NCBI GenBank assembly: GCA_019636375.1
Contig: JAHBXS010000003.1
Location: forward strand, 558,001 to 622,000
DNA length: 64,000 nt
Reading direction: 5' to 3'
From: Pirellulaceae bacterium
GTDB lineage: Bacteria > Planctomycetota > Planctomycetia > Pirellulales > Pirellulaceae
How positions within the stretch are numbered: position 1 is the stretch's first letter; every line of letters begins with the position of its first letter. Both the position numbers and the translations under genes were made by a program. This document shows, piece by piece, positions 8,770 through 16,859 of the stretch. Under the pieces are notes generated by a model. The model did no database searches. It was not told where the DNA came from and worked only from the letters and a program-made list of their open reading frames with translations.

Positions 8770-9396
8770 TTACTTCTTCCCTTCTTGGCCGGGATAAAAA
8801 TGTTCACGCAACTTGCGGCGGGCGATACTCAAACTTGTTTTGACACTCCCCAGACTCATTCCCTGTCGAGCGGCGATTTCGGCATGGGATAATCGCTCCC
8901 AGACGTTCAACAACAGCACTTGCCGTTGCAAGTCGGGGAGTTCCTCGACGAATTTCCAAACCTGCTCCAAATGTTCGCGATGGCTGGCGATTTCAGCTGG
9001 AGTTTTCCCCGCTGGCGAGACAGGGTCTCGCGCCGCAGTCGCCTCGACCTCGGCCCGTCGCCCCTCGCGTCGCCAACTTTCCTTGCAGAGGTTTGCCGCG
9101 ATTTGAAACAACCACGCTTTGGGTTTTTCAATTGGCGCCAAGTCCGCTTGGTTGCGCTGCAAGGCTCGAAGCAAAGTTTCTTGCGCTACCTCGTCGGCCA
9201 AATGGCTGCAACCAGTTAGACTCAGGGCAAACCGGCGCAAATCTGGCAAAAAGGCATCAAGTTCGTCGCTCACGTCGGCCCTGTCTCTGGTCGGTGCAAC
9301 TGGAGTTGTCCGTTTCAATGATAGATGAACAAGCGATGGAAAGGTTAAATGGAAAGTGTTCGGTTTGTGAGATTTTTTTGATTTATGTTTGACCAT
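8770..9396 (-). CDS. RNA polymerase sigma factor, ECF subfamily
   Basis: A 208-residue sigma-70-like protein. Region 2 lies around residues 45-110 (LDAFLPDLRRFALSLTG ... AWLFQIAANLCKESWR) and region 4 around 145-200 (LPDLQRQVLLLNVWERLSHA ... GSVKTSLSIARRKL). The ATG at 9396 gives a long Lys/His/Thr-rich N-terminal extension not usual for ECF factors; an in-frame GTG at 9273 would start the protein just before region 2 and is a realistic alternative. It heads a three-gene operon with a zinc anti-sigma factor and a secretin-N-like protein, which suggests an envelope-signal response. The target promoter cannot be read from this window. Confidence 0.88.
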   Translation of the reverse strand: MVKHKSKKSHKPNTFHLTFPSLVHLSLKRTTPVAPTRDRADVSDELDAFLPDLRRFALSLTGCSHLADEVAQETLLRALQRNQADLAPIEKPKAWLFQIAANLCKESWRREGRRAEVEATAARDPVSPAGKTPAEIASHREHLEQVWKFVEELPDLQRQVLLLNVWERLSHAEIAARQGMSLGSVKTSLSIARRKLREHFYPGQEGKK

Positions 9397-9415
9397 GGGC
9401 CTGGGTTGTGAGGGG

Positions 9416-9451
9416 TTCGATTGCTGGCGCGGCGGGCTCGTATTCTGGTGG
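9416..9451. repeat. Short interspersed repeat, diverged copy 3
   Basis: TTCGATTGCTGGCGCGGCGG and the bases after it resemble the units at 7055-7096 and 7267-7308 (shared core GCTGGCGCG-CGGGCT ... TATTCT). It is the most diverged copy and lies in the spacer upstream of the sigma gene. Confidence 0.4.
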
Positions 9452-9461
9452 CAAAGGGCGA

Positions 9462-9499
9462 CAAAAAAAACCAGCGGGCGATGGAGTTTCGCCCGCTGG
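9462..9499 (-). terminator. Rho-independent terminator of the Cys-rich protein gene
   Basis: A perfect 10-bp stem, CCAGCGGGCG (9471-9480) / CGCCCGCTGG (9490-9499), followed on the minus strand by eight T residues (A-tract at 9463-9470 on the plus strand). It lies 39 bases downstream of the stop of gene 9538-10146. Confidence 0.88.
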
Positions 9500-9537
9500 C
9501 TGATTTTTTCAAATTAGGCTCGAAACCGAGTCAAAAA

Positions 9538-10146
9538 CTAGTTTGACGAATCTGGTTGCGGCATCGGCTCGGAAGACGGGACCGCAGGGGGTGCGGCCAT
9601 TTCGCCGGTGGTGGACCCGGACTGAGTTGTGTTGGCACAGCCAGCGCAATTGCTGGACGTTGCACAGCCTGTCGCACAACCTTGCGAGGTGCCACAGCCC
9701 TTTGATGTGCCGCAACCCATCATGGTGCCACAACCCGTGTTGCAGTTGGTTGAGGTGTACATCATGTTGCCGCAGTTCGATCGGCGAACCACGCGAAAGG
9801 TTTGTTGGTTACAACAATTGTTGACGACCCTGGTGCCACAATTCATGTTGCCACAATTCGTGGAGGACATCATGGTGGTTGGCATTGCAGCAGACGTCAT
9901 CGTACTGGAGGGCATCATCGTGTAGGTGCCGCAAGATGACATGCTGGCTGGTTGAGCACAGCTTGTCATCATCATGGTTTGACCACAGTTGGACATTGGT
10001 CGATAGGCCGTGTAGGTCATCATCGGGGCTGACTGTACGTTGCACGATTGATTCATGGCACGCGGAGAGCATGAATTCGAGCATTGGGCTGAAGCAAGGC
10101 TTGCCAGAGCCAACAAAGCGACAAACGAAGTAGCGCGAAACAACAT
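9538..10146 (-). CDS. Secreted Cys/Met/Ser/Asn-rich low-complexity protein
   Basis: About 202 residues. The start at 10146 gives a textbook signal peptide (MLFRATSFVALLALASLASA-Q); a longer frame begins at 10191 but adds a non-hydrophobic leader. The mature protein is built from short Cys/Met/Ser/Thr/Asn-rich stretches, with repeats such as CGTSKGCGTSQGCATGC near the C-terminus and many CN and MM pairs. This composition suggests a metal-binding or disulfide-crosslinked surface protein. I recognise no family, and metal binding is inference only. It is monocistronic, with a strong terminator downstream. Confidence 0.7.
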   Translation of the reverse strand: MLFRATSFVALLALASLASAQCSNSCSPRAMNQSCNVQSAPMMTYTAYRPMSNCGQTMMMTSCAQPASMSSCGTYTMMPSSTMTSAAMPTTMMSSTNCGNMNCGTRVVNNCCNQQTFRVVRRSNCGNMMYTSTNCNTGCGTMMGCGTSKGCGTSQGCATGCATSSNCAGCANTTQSGSTTGEMAAPPAVPSSEPMPQPDSSN

Positions 10147-10421
10147 TGGAAAAAACTCCTTTTTAAAACTCTGGTAACCGGCAAGCGACATTCGCGGGAA
10201 ACACCGACCACCATTAAAAACGACAAGGCCAACTCAGCCTTGTGATCCTCAACAACTTAGTGGCTGTCCGTCATGAATATAACAGGCAACAACTCAGATC
10301 ATTTGGACTTGCCAAACCGATCTGCCATCAAGCTACCTGCAAACGAACGAAAATGTCAAGCAAAGGGCACAAAAAGTTGCTTGATCGAGGCAATGCCACG
10401 CTAGCATTCTGTATCCAACGA

Positions 10422-11069
10422 CTACAACAGTTGATGCCGATAGGCCCAGATGGCCGCTTGTGTGCGGTCGTTCACGTCGAGTTTGCGAAGAATGTTTTGC
10501 ACGTGCTCTTTGGTCGTCTCGACACTGATTCCCAGCGAGCGTCCGATTTCTCGATTGCTGAGGCCCATCGCGACGTGTCGAAGGACTTGCATCTCGCGAA
10601 GGGTCAAGGGAAAGCTCTCGTCGAGTTCGGGCCGCGCGGCGATCAATTGGATTCGTCGCTGATAGATGGGGCGCGAGTTGTCAGGGCGCTCGTTGCGTGC
10701 CGCTCGCTTGATGGCGGCTTCGAGAATTTCTAGGCCTTCCGATTTGTGGACGTAATCGCTAGCGGAGATCGCGAGTGCTCGTGCGAGGCAAACGGGATCG
10801 TTGGAGTGAGCGAAAAAAACGACTGGCAGGGGCTTGCGGCGGGGCTCCATTGCGGCAAAGGCATCGAACATGTCTTGGCCATTCAACTTGGTTTCGGAAA
10901 CGATGATGGCGTCTGGGTTCCGTTCGAGAGCGCCTTGCAATTGCTCCAAATTCTCAATCAATTCAACAACTTGGATTGATTTGGTGGCAAAAAAAGCTTT
11001 TAGCCCTTCGATCACAACCGGATGAGTTTCACCCAGAATTATCGATACGCGCGCAGAAGAAGATTTCAT
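10422..11069 (-). CDS. LuxR-family response regulator with degenerate receiver domain
   Basis: About 215 residues, starting at the ATG at 11069 (MKSSSARVSIILGE); the frame extends upstream to 11336 but that part resembles no protein. Residues ~7-125 have a CheY-like receiver fold pattern and residues ~150-212 a LuxR-type helix-turn-helix (LTLREMQVLRHVAMGLSNRE ... ILRKLDVNDRTQA). The receiver is unusual: the acidic pair before HP is Glu-Thr (GETHP), and the phosphoacceptor position in 'IIVSETKLNG' is Ser rather than Asp, while the Lys in YVHKSEG is kept. It therefore probably is not activated by aspartyl phosphorylation. It is transcribed away from the ExbB/ExbD cluster that starts at 11336 and could regulate it. 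Confidence 0.85.
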   Translation of the reverse strand: MKSSSARVSIILGETHPVVIEGLKAFFATKSIQVVELIENLEQLQGALERNPDAIIVSETKLNGQDMFDAFAAMEPRRKPLPVVFFAHSNDPVCLARALAISASDYVHKSEGLEILEAAIKRAARNERPDNSRPIYQRRIQLIAARPELDESFPLTLREMQVLRHVAMGLSNREIGRSLGISVETTKEHVQNILRKLDVNDRTQAAIWAYRHQLL

Positions 11070-11335
11070 GAAGCTGATCAATAAGAAAATGTACCGTCCC
11101 CAACCCTGGTCACGTGACGCATAATGACAGGTGGAAACGAAAAGCCCCTTCTTCAACTGATCCAAACTCATTGTAGTGCGAATTGGAAAATACGAATAGA
11201 GTGGCCTCAATCCCACTTGAGCAACCACGTTTCGCCCGCCAACTGGTACACTATTTGGTCCATTTGAATTGGAACTTCGTAAAGACAGTATGACACAAAT
11301 TTCACATTTTTTTCGGCTACAGGTAAATTTAAACA

Positions 11336-12856
11336 ATGTTTTTGGGAAGAAACTCTTGTTGGGAGGGCTTTTCGATCGCCGATTCTGCCAACTTAGATCC
11401 CTGTTCGGTGGGACTAAACGTGTGGTGCATCCTTGAAAAACGGTTTTCGACCAGCCATTTTATTGTGTTGCTGGTCCTGATGATCGCGTTCGGGGGTTGC
11501 TCGCGGCCTCAGATCAGCCAACCCCTCAAGAGTGAAGTATCAACTGAACAGCGTCTAACCCTTGCGTTTATCGAAGAGGCCGAGTTGGCCGAACTCACTG
11601 CGAGGCGATGGGCCAGCGAAGGGCATCTAGAGCCCGCCATTGAAAATTTGTCGTTGGCACAACTGCAGGAAGCCGGCTACGAGTTCGCGGCTAATGTCGA
11701 TGTGATTGTATTTCCATTCGGCATCTATGGGGATTTGATTGCGGGCGGGCAGTTGTTAGAAATTGACGAGCGAAACTTGCCTGCATCAGTGAGTTTTAAT
11801 CGCACCAATTTTTTGGGTCAGTTTCGAAGCAACCTGACACGTTATGGCTCACAAACATTGGCTTTGCCGTTGGGGGCTCCTCACTTGGCATTGTTTTATC
11901 GAGCCGATCTTTTGCCTGAAGGGGCTCCCCAGTATTGGAGCGATCTGGAAGCGGCCTGGGGCGAGTTGCCTAGCAATGACGAAAAAACGCTCCTGCCTTG
12001 GCTGGAGCCGCTGGCGGACCGCTGGGCAGCTCACTCTTTTTTGGCTCGAGCTGCGGGCGCGATTCGTTTTCGCGGAAAGATCTCAACCGTATTTGATCTG
12101 AATACGCTAGAGCCATTGATTGCCACGGAACCTTTTGAGAAAGTTCTCGCCGAAATGGTTGTGCAGCATCAAAGGCTGGGAACCACAGAGTTTCTGACAC
12201 CAGCCGAAATTTTTGCGAAGTTTCGTGCGGGCCATGTTGCCATGGCGGTGGCCTGGCCAGTCGATGACGAGCAAGTGGAAAGTGTGCCCTTCAAGATTGG
12301 GGTCGCTCGGTTACCGGCTCAGGTCAACTATTTCGAGCCAAGCCGGCAACTTTGGATACCTCGAAAAGGTTCCCAGCAACTGCAGGTGGACTATTTAGGG
12401 AGCGAGGGGCGGATGGTTGCAGTTGCCAGCAATAGCCTCCATGCCAACGAAGCGATTGATTTTGTCGCTTGGTTGTCTTCCAATCAAACGGGGCATCGAA
12501 TCATGAGCGAGTCACGAGGCTCTGGCCCGTTTCGGCTTGGCCATTTGCCCCTGACCAGTGCATGGACTAAGGGTGCTTTGCCCGATGAGACCGTCGAACA
12601 GTACGCCGAAGTCATCCGTCAAGTTCACGCTGAAGAGATTTGTTTGACGTTCCCACGTGTACGTCGTCAGGGTGATTATTTGGAAGTGTTGGGCCAAGCG
12701 GTTCGAGACGCGATCACTGGAAAAATTTCCGAAAAGGAGGCTTTGCAGCTTGTGCGCGAAAGGTGGGGCACAATCACGACCGAGGTCGGAATTGATCGCC
12801 AAAAGGAAATGTTGCGAAAAACGGAAGGCTTATTAACCGGAAAAATTGAGGATTGA
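11336..12856 (+). CDS. Extracellular solute-binding lipoprotein, family 1 (SBP_bac_1-like)
   Basis: Up to 506 residues. A hydrophobic segment (IVLLVLMIAFGGC) ending in a Cys gives a plausible lipoprotein signal, but it lies 40-55 residues in from the ATG at 11336, so a downstream GTG (11420) is a likely alternative start. The body has the pattern of family-1 sugar-type binding proteins: LTLAFIEEAELAELTARRWA near the N-terminus, 'DVIVFPFGIYGDLI', 'LALPLGAPHLALFYRADLLP' and a C-terminal segment with NEAIDFVAWLSSNQTG. No permease or ATPase genes are adjacent. It is the first gene of a co-oriented cluster that runs to 26495, and a weak terminator-like hairpin overlaps its stop codon. The ligand is unknown. 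Confidence 0.75.
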   Translation: MFLGRNSCWEGFSIADSANLDPCSVGLNVWCILEKRFSTSHFIVLLVLMIAFGGCSRPQISQPLKSEVSTEQRLTLAFIEEAELAELTARRWASEGHLEPAIENLSLAQLQEAGYEFAANVDVIVFPFGIYGDLIAGGQLLEIDERNLPASVSFNRTNFLGQFRSNLTRYGSQTLALPLGAPHLALFYRADLLPEGAPQYWSDLEAAWGELPSNDEKTLLPWLEPLADRWAAHSFLARAAGAIRFRGKISTVFDLNTLEPLIATEPFEKVLAEMVVQHQRLGTTEFLTPAEIFAKFRAGHVAMAVAWPVDDEQVESVPFKIGVARLPAQVNYFEPSRQLWIPRKGSQQLQVDYLGSEGRMVAVASNSLHANEAIDFVAWLSSNQTGHRIMSESRGSGPFRLGHLPLTSAWTKGALPDETVEQYAEVIRQVHAEEICLTFPRVRRQGDYLEVLGQAVRDAITGKISEKEALQLVRERWGTITTEVGIDRQKEMLRKTEGLLTGKIED

Positions 12857-12869
12857 CCCTCATTTTTCT
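12847..12869 (+). terminator. Weak terminator-like hairpin at the stop of the solute-binding protein gene
   Basis: A 5-bp stem TGAGG / CCTCA with a 6-nt loop, overlapping the TGA stop codon, followed by TTTTTCTT. Short but correctly placed; it may partly separate this gene from the downstream operon. Confidence 0.45.
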
Positions 12870-13076
12870 TGACCTTTCCGCCTAAAACCCCAAAAATTTG
12901 ATTGACAAACGACTGCCATCGACGATAACCTATTGCAATCATTCGTCTCACACTTCCCAAACGCACGAGACCCCAATTCGCCTCCTCCGAGCGCGAAAAT
13001 GGGGATTGGTGTCTATTTGAATCCGGCAACTCCAATTAAACTGGTGGAGTCTGTCACTGAAGATTGAGGCGAAATA

Positions 13077-14828
13077 ATGTTTACTCTAAAAATCGCGGTA
13101 TCGTCGTTTAAATGCCCTCCGACCAGCGATGGTTTGGTCCCGCGAACTTCTTTGTTGTCTCGAATAACTTTGAGTTCCGTTCTTCTGGCGGTGCTCGTGT
13201 TTCTGCCGCAAATCGCACGGGGACAAGTGTTTGACCCGCTGCATCCGGAGGTGGAAGCGATGGTGCGGAAGGGAGTTCAATATCTCGAAGAAAATCCCCA
13301 GGGCGGCACCGGAGAGTCGCTGTTGCAGGCGTTAACCGTCATTGAGGCGATAAAACGCTACGATCGCCTTGTGCCTTCGGACCATCCGTTAGTCACTCGA
13401 GCCGTTGCCAAGCTCATGCGGGACCTGGAAAAATATCGCAAGGATGGTGACAACCTCGGTGCTGGGGTTTACTACTCCTGCGTTGGGATCTTGGTCCTCA
13501 CGGAGTTGGGGGGGGACATCTATCAAAATGAGATCGAAACATTGGTTGAGATCATCCTGAAGAATAGAACTCAACACGGCGGTTTCGGTTATTCGGCCAA
13601 TACGAATAGCGACAGCTCCCAGGGCCAATACGTGGCGTTGGCATTTGGGGTCCTTAAACTTCATGGATTCAAAGTCCACAAAGAAGAAGCTCGTGCATTG
13701 TTAGAGTGGTTTTGCAAGGCTCAAACAAACGAAGGAAGTTGGTATTACCATTACTTCGGAACCAGCATCGCCGTAAGAGACCCCCCGATTCAACGTCTCT
13801 CTCGGCATGTGACCGGAGCTAGTTCAATTTACTTATTGGGCGACATCTTGAATCTGACGCCCAAGCGAAGTGGAATGAAGCTGAAAACCGGTGATGCAAG
13901 TATGCTCCCGCCTTCGGTTTCTTTATATGTCCCGCCCGACCGCGAACGGGACCCTGATGCCGATCAAACCGGCCCGCTCGTAAACTTTGATGCGGGGTTG
14001 TTGAACAATTCAAAGGCCAAAAGCAATCGCTGGTTGGCCGCAAATTGGCGAATGAGCCTCGATGAGCCGTGGCATTATTACTTCATGTATGGCCTCGAGC
14101 GTTACGCGTATTTCCGAGAAAAGGCCGAGGGGCAAGTCAAAGAAATTCCTGACTGGTATGACCAAGGGGTTTATTTTTTGATGGCTAATCAACTTCCGAG
14201 TGGCGGTTGGCCATCGTCCGCAGGTGGCGGCGAGGAAAACGGAAACAACTCCACTTGTTTCGCCATCATGTTTTTGGTGCGAGCCAGTGAGTTGTTGATG
14301 GATGGTTCAGCCACAACGATGACTCGCGGTGGTTTGGGTTTTCAAGAAAATGTGAAAATTGAAAACAAGGCTGGCGAGGTCGTTTCGGATGATATGGTTC
14401 AAGGATTTCAGAACATCGTCAACCTCTTGAAAGACGCCAAATCGGAAGATGATATCGAAGCCCTCATGGACGTTTTAGCTCCGGCGATCAAAGAGTTTAC
14501 TTCGGACAAAGAAAAATCGAAGGCAGAACAATTGCAATTCCTGAGAGGCCTGATGACTGAGAGGTCTTATGCCAAACGCAAAGTTGCGGTACGGTTTTTG
14601 GCCGCTTCTCAAGACATGGACAACGTTCCGGCACTCCTCTACGCCTTGTCCGATCCGGCACTCGACATTGCCGAATCGGCTCACAATGGCTTACGGCTTA
14701 TCAGCCGCAAAGTCGATGCGTTTACGCTTTCTGATAGGCCAACCAAGGCCGAATTCATGGAACTCAAGAGGAAATGGACTGCTTGGTACAAAGGTGTCCG
14801 TCCCGATGCACGGTTAATCGATGAGTAA
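13077..14828 (+). CDS. Exported prenyltransferase/squalene-oxidase-repeat protein with C-terminal HEAT-like region
   Basis: 583 residues. A signal sequence lies at about 28-49 (ITLSSVLLAVLVFLPQIARG). Residues ~60-430 show alpha/alpha-toroid repeats of the terpene cyclase/prenyltransferase superfamily, for example GGFGYSANTNSDSSQGQYVA, 'NEGSWYYHYF' and 'LPSGGWPSSAGGG'. I find no DxDD catalytic motif of squalene-hopene cyclases, so a cyclase role is unlikely; in planctomycetes such repeats are common in proteins of unknown role. The last ~100 residues look like HEAT-type repeats (KRKVAVRFLAAS ... VPALLYALSDPALDIAES). It opens a compact operon: the next gene starts 30 bases later, behind a TAGGAG ribosome-binding site. 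Confidence 0.75.
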   Translation: MFTLKIAVSSFKCPPTSDGLVPRTSLLSRITLSSVLLAVLVFLPQIARGQVFDPLHPEVEAMVRKGVQYLEENPQGGTGESLLQALTVIEAIKRYDRLVPSDHPLVTRAVAKLMRDLEKYRKDGDNLGAGVYYSCVGILVLTELGGDIYQNEIETLVEIILKNRTQHGGFGYSANTNSDSSQGQYVALAFGVLKLHGFKVHKEEARALLEWFCKAQTNEGSWYYHYFGTSIAVRDPPIQRLSRHVTGASSIYLLGDILNLTPKRSGMKLKTGDASMLPPSVSLYVPPDRERDPDADQTGPLVNFDAGLLNNSKAKSNRWLAANWRMSLDEPWHYYFMYGLERYAYFREKAEGQVKEIPDWYDQGVYFLMANQLPSGGWPSSAGGGEENGNNSTCFAIMFLVRASELLMDGSATTMTRGGLGFQENVKIENKAGEVVSDDMVQGFQNIVNLLKDAKSEDDIEALMDVLAPAIKEFTSDKEKSKAEQLQFLRGLMTERSYAKRKVAVRFLAASQDMDNVPALLYALSDPALDIAESAHNGLRLISRKVDAFTLSDRPTKAEFMELKRKWTAWYKGVRPDARLIDE

Positions 14829-14858
14829 ACCTTTCCCTTAATAGGAGTTTAACAAGCG

Positions 14859-15722
14859 ATGACTCATGACCTCAACCAACAACAAGCAAAAACGCAAGTA
14901 GCTCTGTTGATTTCAGGCTACGACCGGTTCAATGGTGCATTGGTGGCTGCCCTTACGTTAGTCTTTGCATTGGTGCTGTTTTTATTAGCCTATTGGCTGT
15001 CAAACTTTGAAATCCGGCCCGGCCATAATCCAGAGCCCTGGGGACTCGTTGCCTTGCCAGAGTCAGAACAAGCTCCAGAGCTTGGAGAGTTGGTTGAGCC
15101 GGGAGTGGCTGAGTTCCCCGAAGTCGAAACCCCGGAACTTGTTCAGGCACTACTTGTTGTCACCACCGCTGCAACTAACGTTCGAGCCCAGCAAGCTGAA
15201 TTCAGCGGATACGATATCCGGACCGGGCCAGGCGTTCAGCCGTGGAAAAGAACAGGTCCCCCAGCAATCGATAAGTCAGAGCCGCAACGTTGGAAAATCC
15301 AATTCTCTGCCAAGTCTCAAGATGAATACGCTCGGCAACTGAGTTTTTTCAAAATCGATTTGGGAGCCGTGCATCGACAGACGAACGACATCGTTCGCTT
15401 ATCCGATCCAGGCGGGGTTCCTCAAGTCGCTAAATCCAGCCGCAAACAAGAGCAATCGACGCTGTACTTTGCTCATGAGCGACCCGAATTTTCTCGCTGG
15501 GAAGAGCAGATACTCAAGAAGAATGGTGTCGCCGTCACCGATTGTTTGACCGTGCAATTTTATCCCGACGAAATCCGCGAGCACTTGCTCAAATTAGAGC
15601 AGGAATTTCTCGCCAAATCAGGGAAGACCCAACAGGATGTTCACCAAACCATCTTTAAAGTCGTTTCGAACGATGGGGCCTATGAATTTCGGGTTGATCA
15701 AGTTACCTATCGACGTCGTTAA
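14859..15722 (+). CDS. TonB-topology membrane protein A (paralog of 15821-16693)
   Basis: 287 residues: a short cytoplasmic N-terminus, a single transmembrane helix at ~27-48 (ALVAALTLVFALVLFLLAYW), an acidic Pro/Glu-rich linker (~60-100; includes ELVEPGVAEFPEVETPEL), then a soluble domain of ~150 residues ending VTYRRR. This is the layout of TonB, and the gene lies just upstream of exbB and two exbD genes. No TonB C-terminal signature (YP motif) is evident. The downstream paralog shares the KYD/YDRFNG motif before the helix, LEPGVxEFPEVExP, RWKIxxSAKS, FKIDLGAV, DIVRLxDPGG and YFAHERP. I infer an energy-coupling partner of ExbB/ExbD; the role is not demonstrated. Confidence 0.7.
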   Translation: MTHDLNQQQAKTQVALLISGYDRFNGALVAALTLVFALVLFLLAYWLSNFEIRPGHNPEPWGLVALPESEQAPELGELVEPGVAEFPEVETPELVQALLVVTTAATNVRAQQAEFSGYDIRTGPGVQPWKRTGPPAIDKSEPQRWKIQFSAKSQDEYARQLSFFKIDLGAVHRQTNDIVRLSDPGGVPQVAKSSRKQEQSTLYFAHERPEFSRWEEQILKKNGVAVTDCLTVQFYPDEIREHLLKLEQEFLAKSGKTQQDVHQTIFKVVSNDGAYEFRVDQVTYRRR

Positions 15723-15743
15723 CTCTTGCTCCTGTCAGCACCA

Positions 15744-15776
15744 AACTTTAACTTTAATTTTAACTTTAATTTAAAC
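15744..15776. repeat. AT-rich short tandem repeat between the two paralogs
   Basis: Repeats of AACTTT/AATTTT in the 98-base spacer between the two TonB-topology genes. Probably a slippage-prone microsatellite; no palindrome is present. Confidence 0.6.
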
Positions 15777-15820
15777 GCCCGTAGAAAAGCGATCCCAAGC
15801 AAACTAAATAGGACAACACC

Positions 15821-16693
15821 ATGAGTAACGATATTGCTCATCCGAAGCTATCGGTTGAAACCTCCGTTTCCAAATACGATAAATTTAATGGTTTCTTGTC
15901 GGCCGCACTGACTGTTGTGGGCTTGATCGTGACCTTTTTGTTCATGTACTGGCTGACCTCGATCATTCGCTTCAAGCCCCAAACGCAAACAGTTTTCATG
16001 GAGGAGTTCCCGTACGGCGATGAAAAACCGGAAGGGGTTGAAGACGACATTCTTGAGCCGGGTGTCGAAGAGTTCCCCGAGGTCGAAGTCCCACAATTAT
16101 CCCAGGCCCTTGAGGCCGTCACGAACGCCCTGTCATCGGTCCGAGCCAACATGGAGCACCGGAGTGGCGATGCCGCTCAAATGGGGAAGGGGCGCGGATT
16201 GGGTTCTCGAGATGGCGGTGAAGGGACTGGCAAGGGAGACGTAATTCCCGAACACAAACGTTGGAAAATCGAATATTCAGCCAAATCGATTGAGGGTTAC
16301 GCGAAACAGTTGAGCCACTTCAAAATCGACCTCGGTGCCGTTAATAAACTCAACAACGACATTGTCCGCTTAGTTGACCCAGGCGGGCGAGCACAAATTG
16401 TCAACTCCAACCGTGCTCAAGAAAAGAAATCGGTCTACTTCGCTCACGAACGACCGCAATTGGCCCGTTGGGAAGAAGCGATGTTTAAAAACAAAGGCGT
16501 TACGATGACTCATAGTTTCACTGTCCAGTTCTATCCAGAGGAGACCCGCTCCCGATTACGGCAATTAGAACTCGCGCATCTTAGTGGCGTAAACCGCAAA
16601 CTCAGTGAAGTGCAAAATACGTTTTTTAAGGTCGTTCCTGAAGGGTCAGGATTTGAGTACAAAATTACGAATATGGTCTATCGACGACGCTAA
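15821..16693 (+). CDS. TonB-topology membrane protein B (paralog of 14859-15722)
   Basis: 290 residues with the same plan as its upstream paralog: transmembrane helix at ~25-47, acidic linker with LEPGVEEFPEVEVPQL, and a C-terminal soluble domain ending MVYRRR. It differs by a Gly-rich insert at ~122-141 (MGKGRGLGSRDGGEGTGKGD), absent from the first copy. The shared blocks mark a tandem duplication followed by divergence, suggesting that two versions of the same transducer are used, perhaps as a heteromer or for different outer partners. It lies 166 bases before exbB. The family is unknown to me outside this context. Confidence 0.7.
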   Translation: MSNDIAHPKLSVETSVSKYDKFNGFLSAALTVVGLIVTFLFMYWLTSIIRFKPQTQTVFMEEFPYGDEKPEGVEDDILEPGVEEFPEVEVPQLSQALEAVTNALSSVRANMEHRSGDAAQMGKGRGLGSRDGGEGTGKGDVIPEHKRWKIEYSAKSIEGYAKQLSHFKIDLGAVNKLNNDIVRLVDPGGRAQIVNSNRAQEKKSVYFAHERPQLARWEEAMFKNKGVTMTHSFTVQFYPEETRSRLRQLELAHLSGVNRKLSEVQNTFFKVVPEGSGFEYKITNMVYRRR

Positions 16694-16859
16694 CTGGAAA
16701 GGTCGTCGCTTGTAAGAAATTCCTCGCCCGCTTGCCGAAAAAACCGGCTCAAAACGAGGTGAGAAACTGAAAAACTCACGGATTAGGGCTCGCAAATTCC
16801 AATGCGAGAATCATAATTGAGGATCAATCTGTTTTAACCAATTTGGGAACCACAACAAA

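Noticed and set aside
13077..14828. Squalene-hopene cyclase (hopanoid synthesis)
   Set aside because: No DxDD motif, a signal peptide, a HEAT-like end and an ExbB/ExbD context do not fit a membrane-associated cyclase.
14859..16693. Direct annotation as TonB
   Set aside because: The topology fits, but I see no TonB C-terminal signature and no TonB-dependent receptor nearby, so only 'TonB-topology' is supported.
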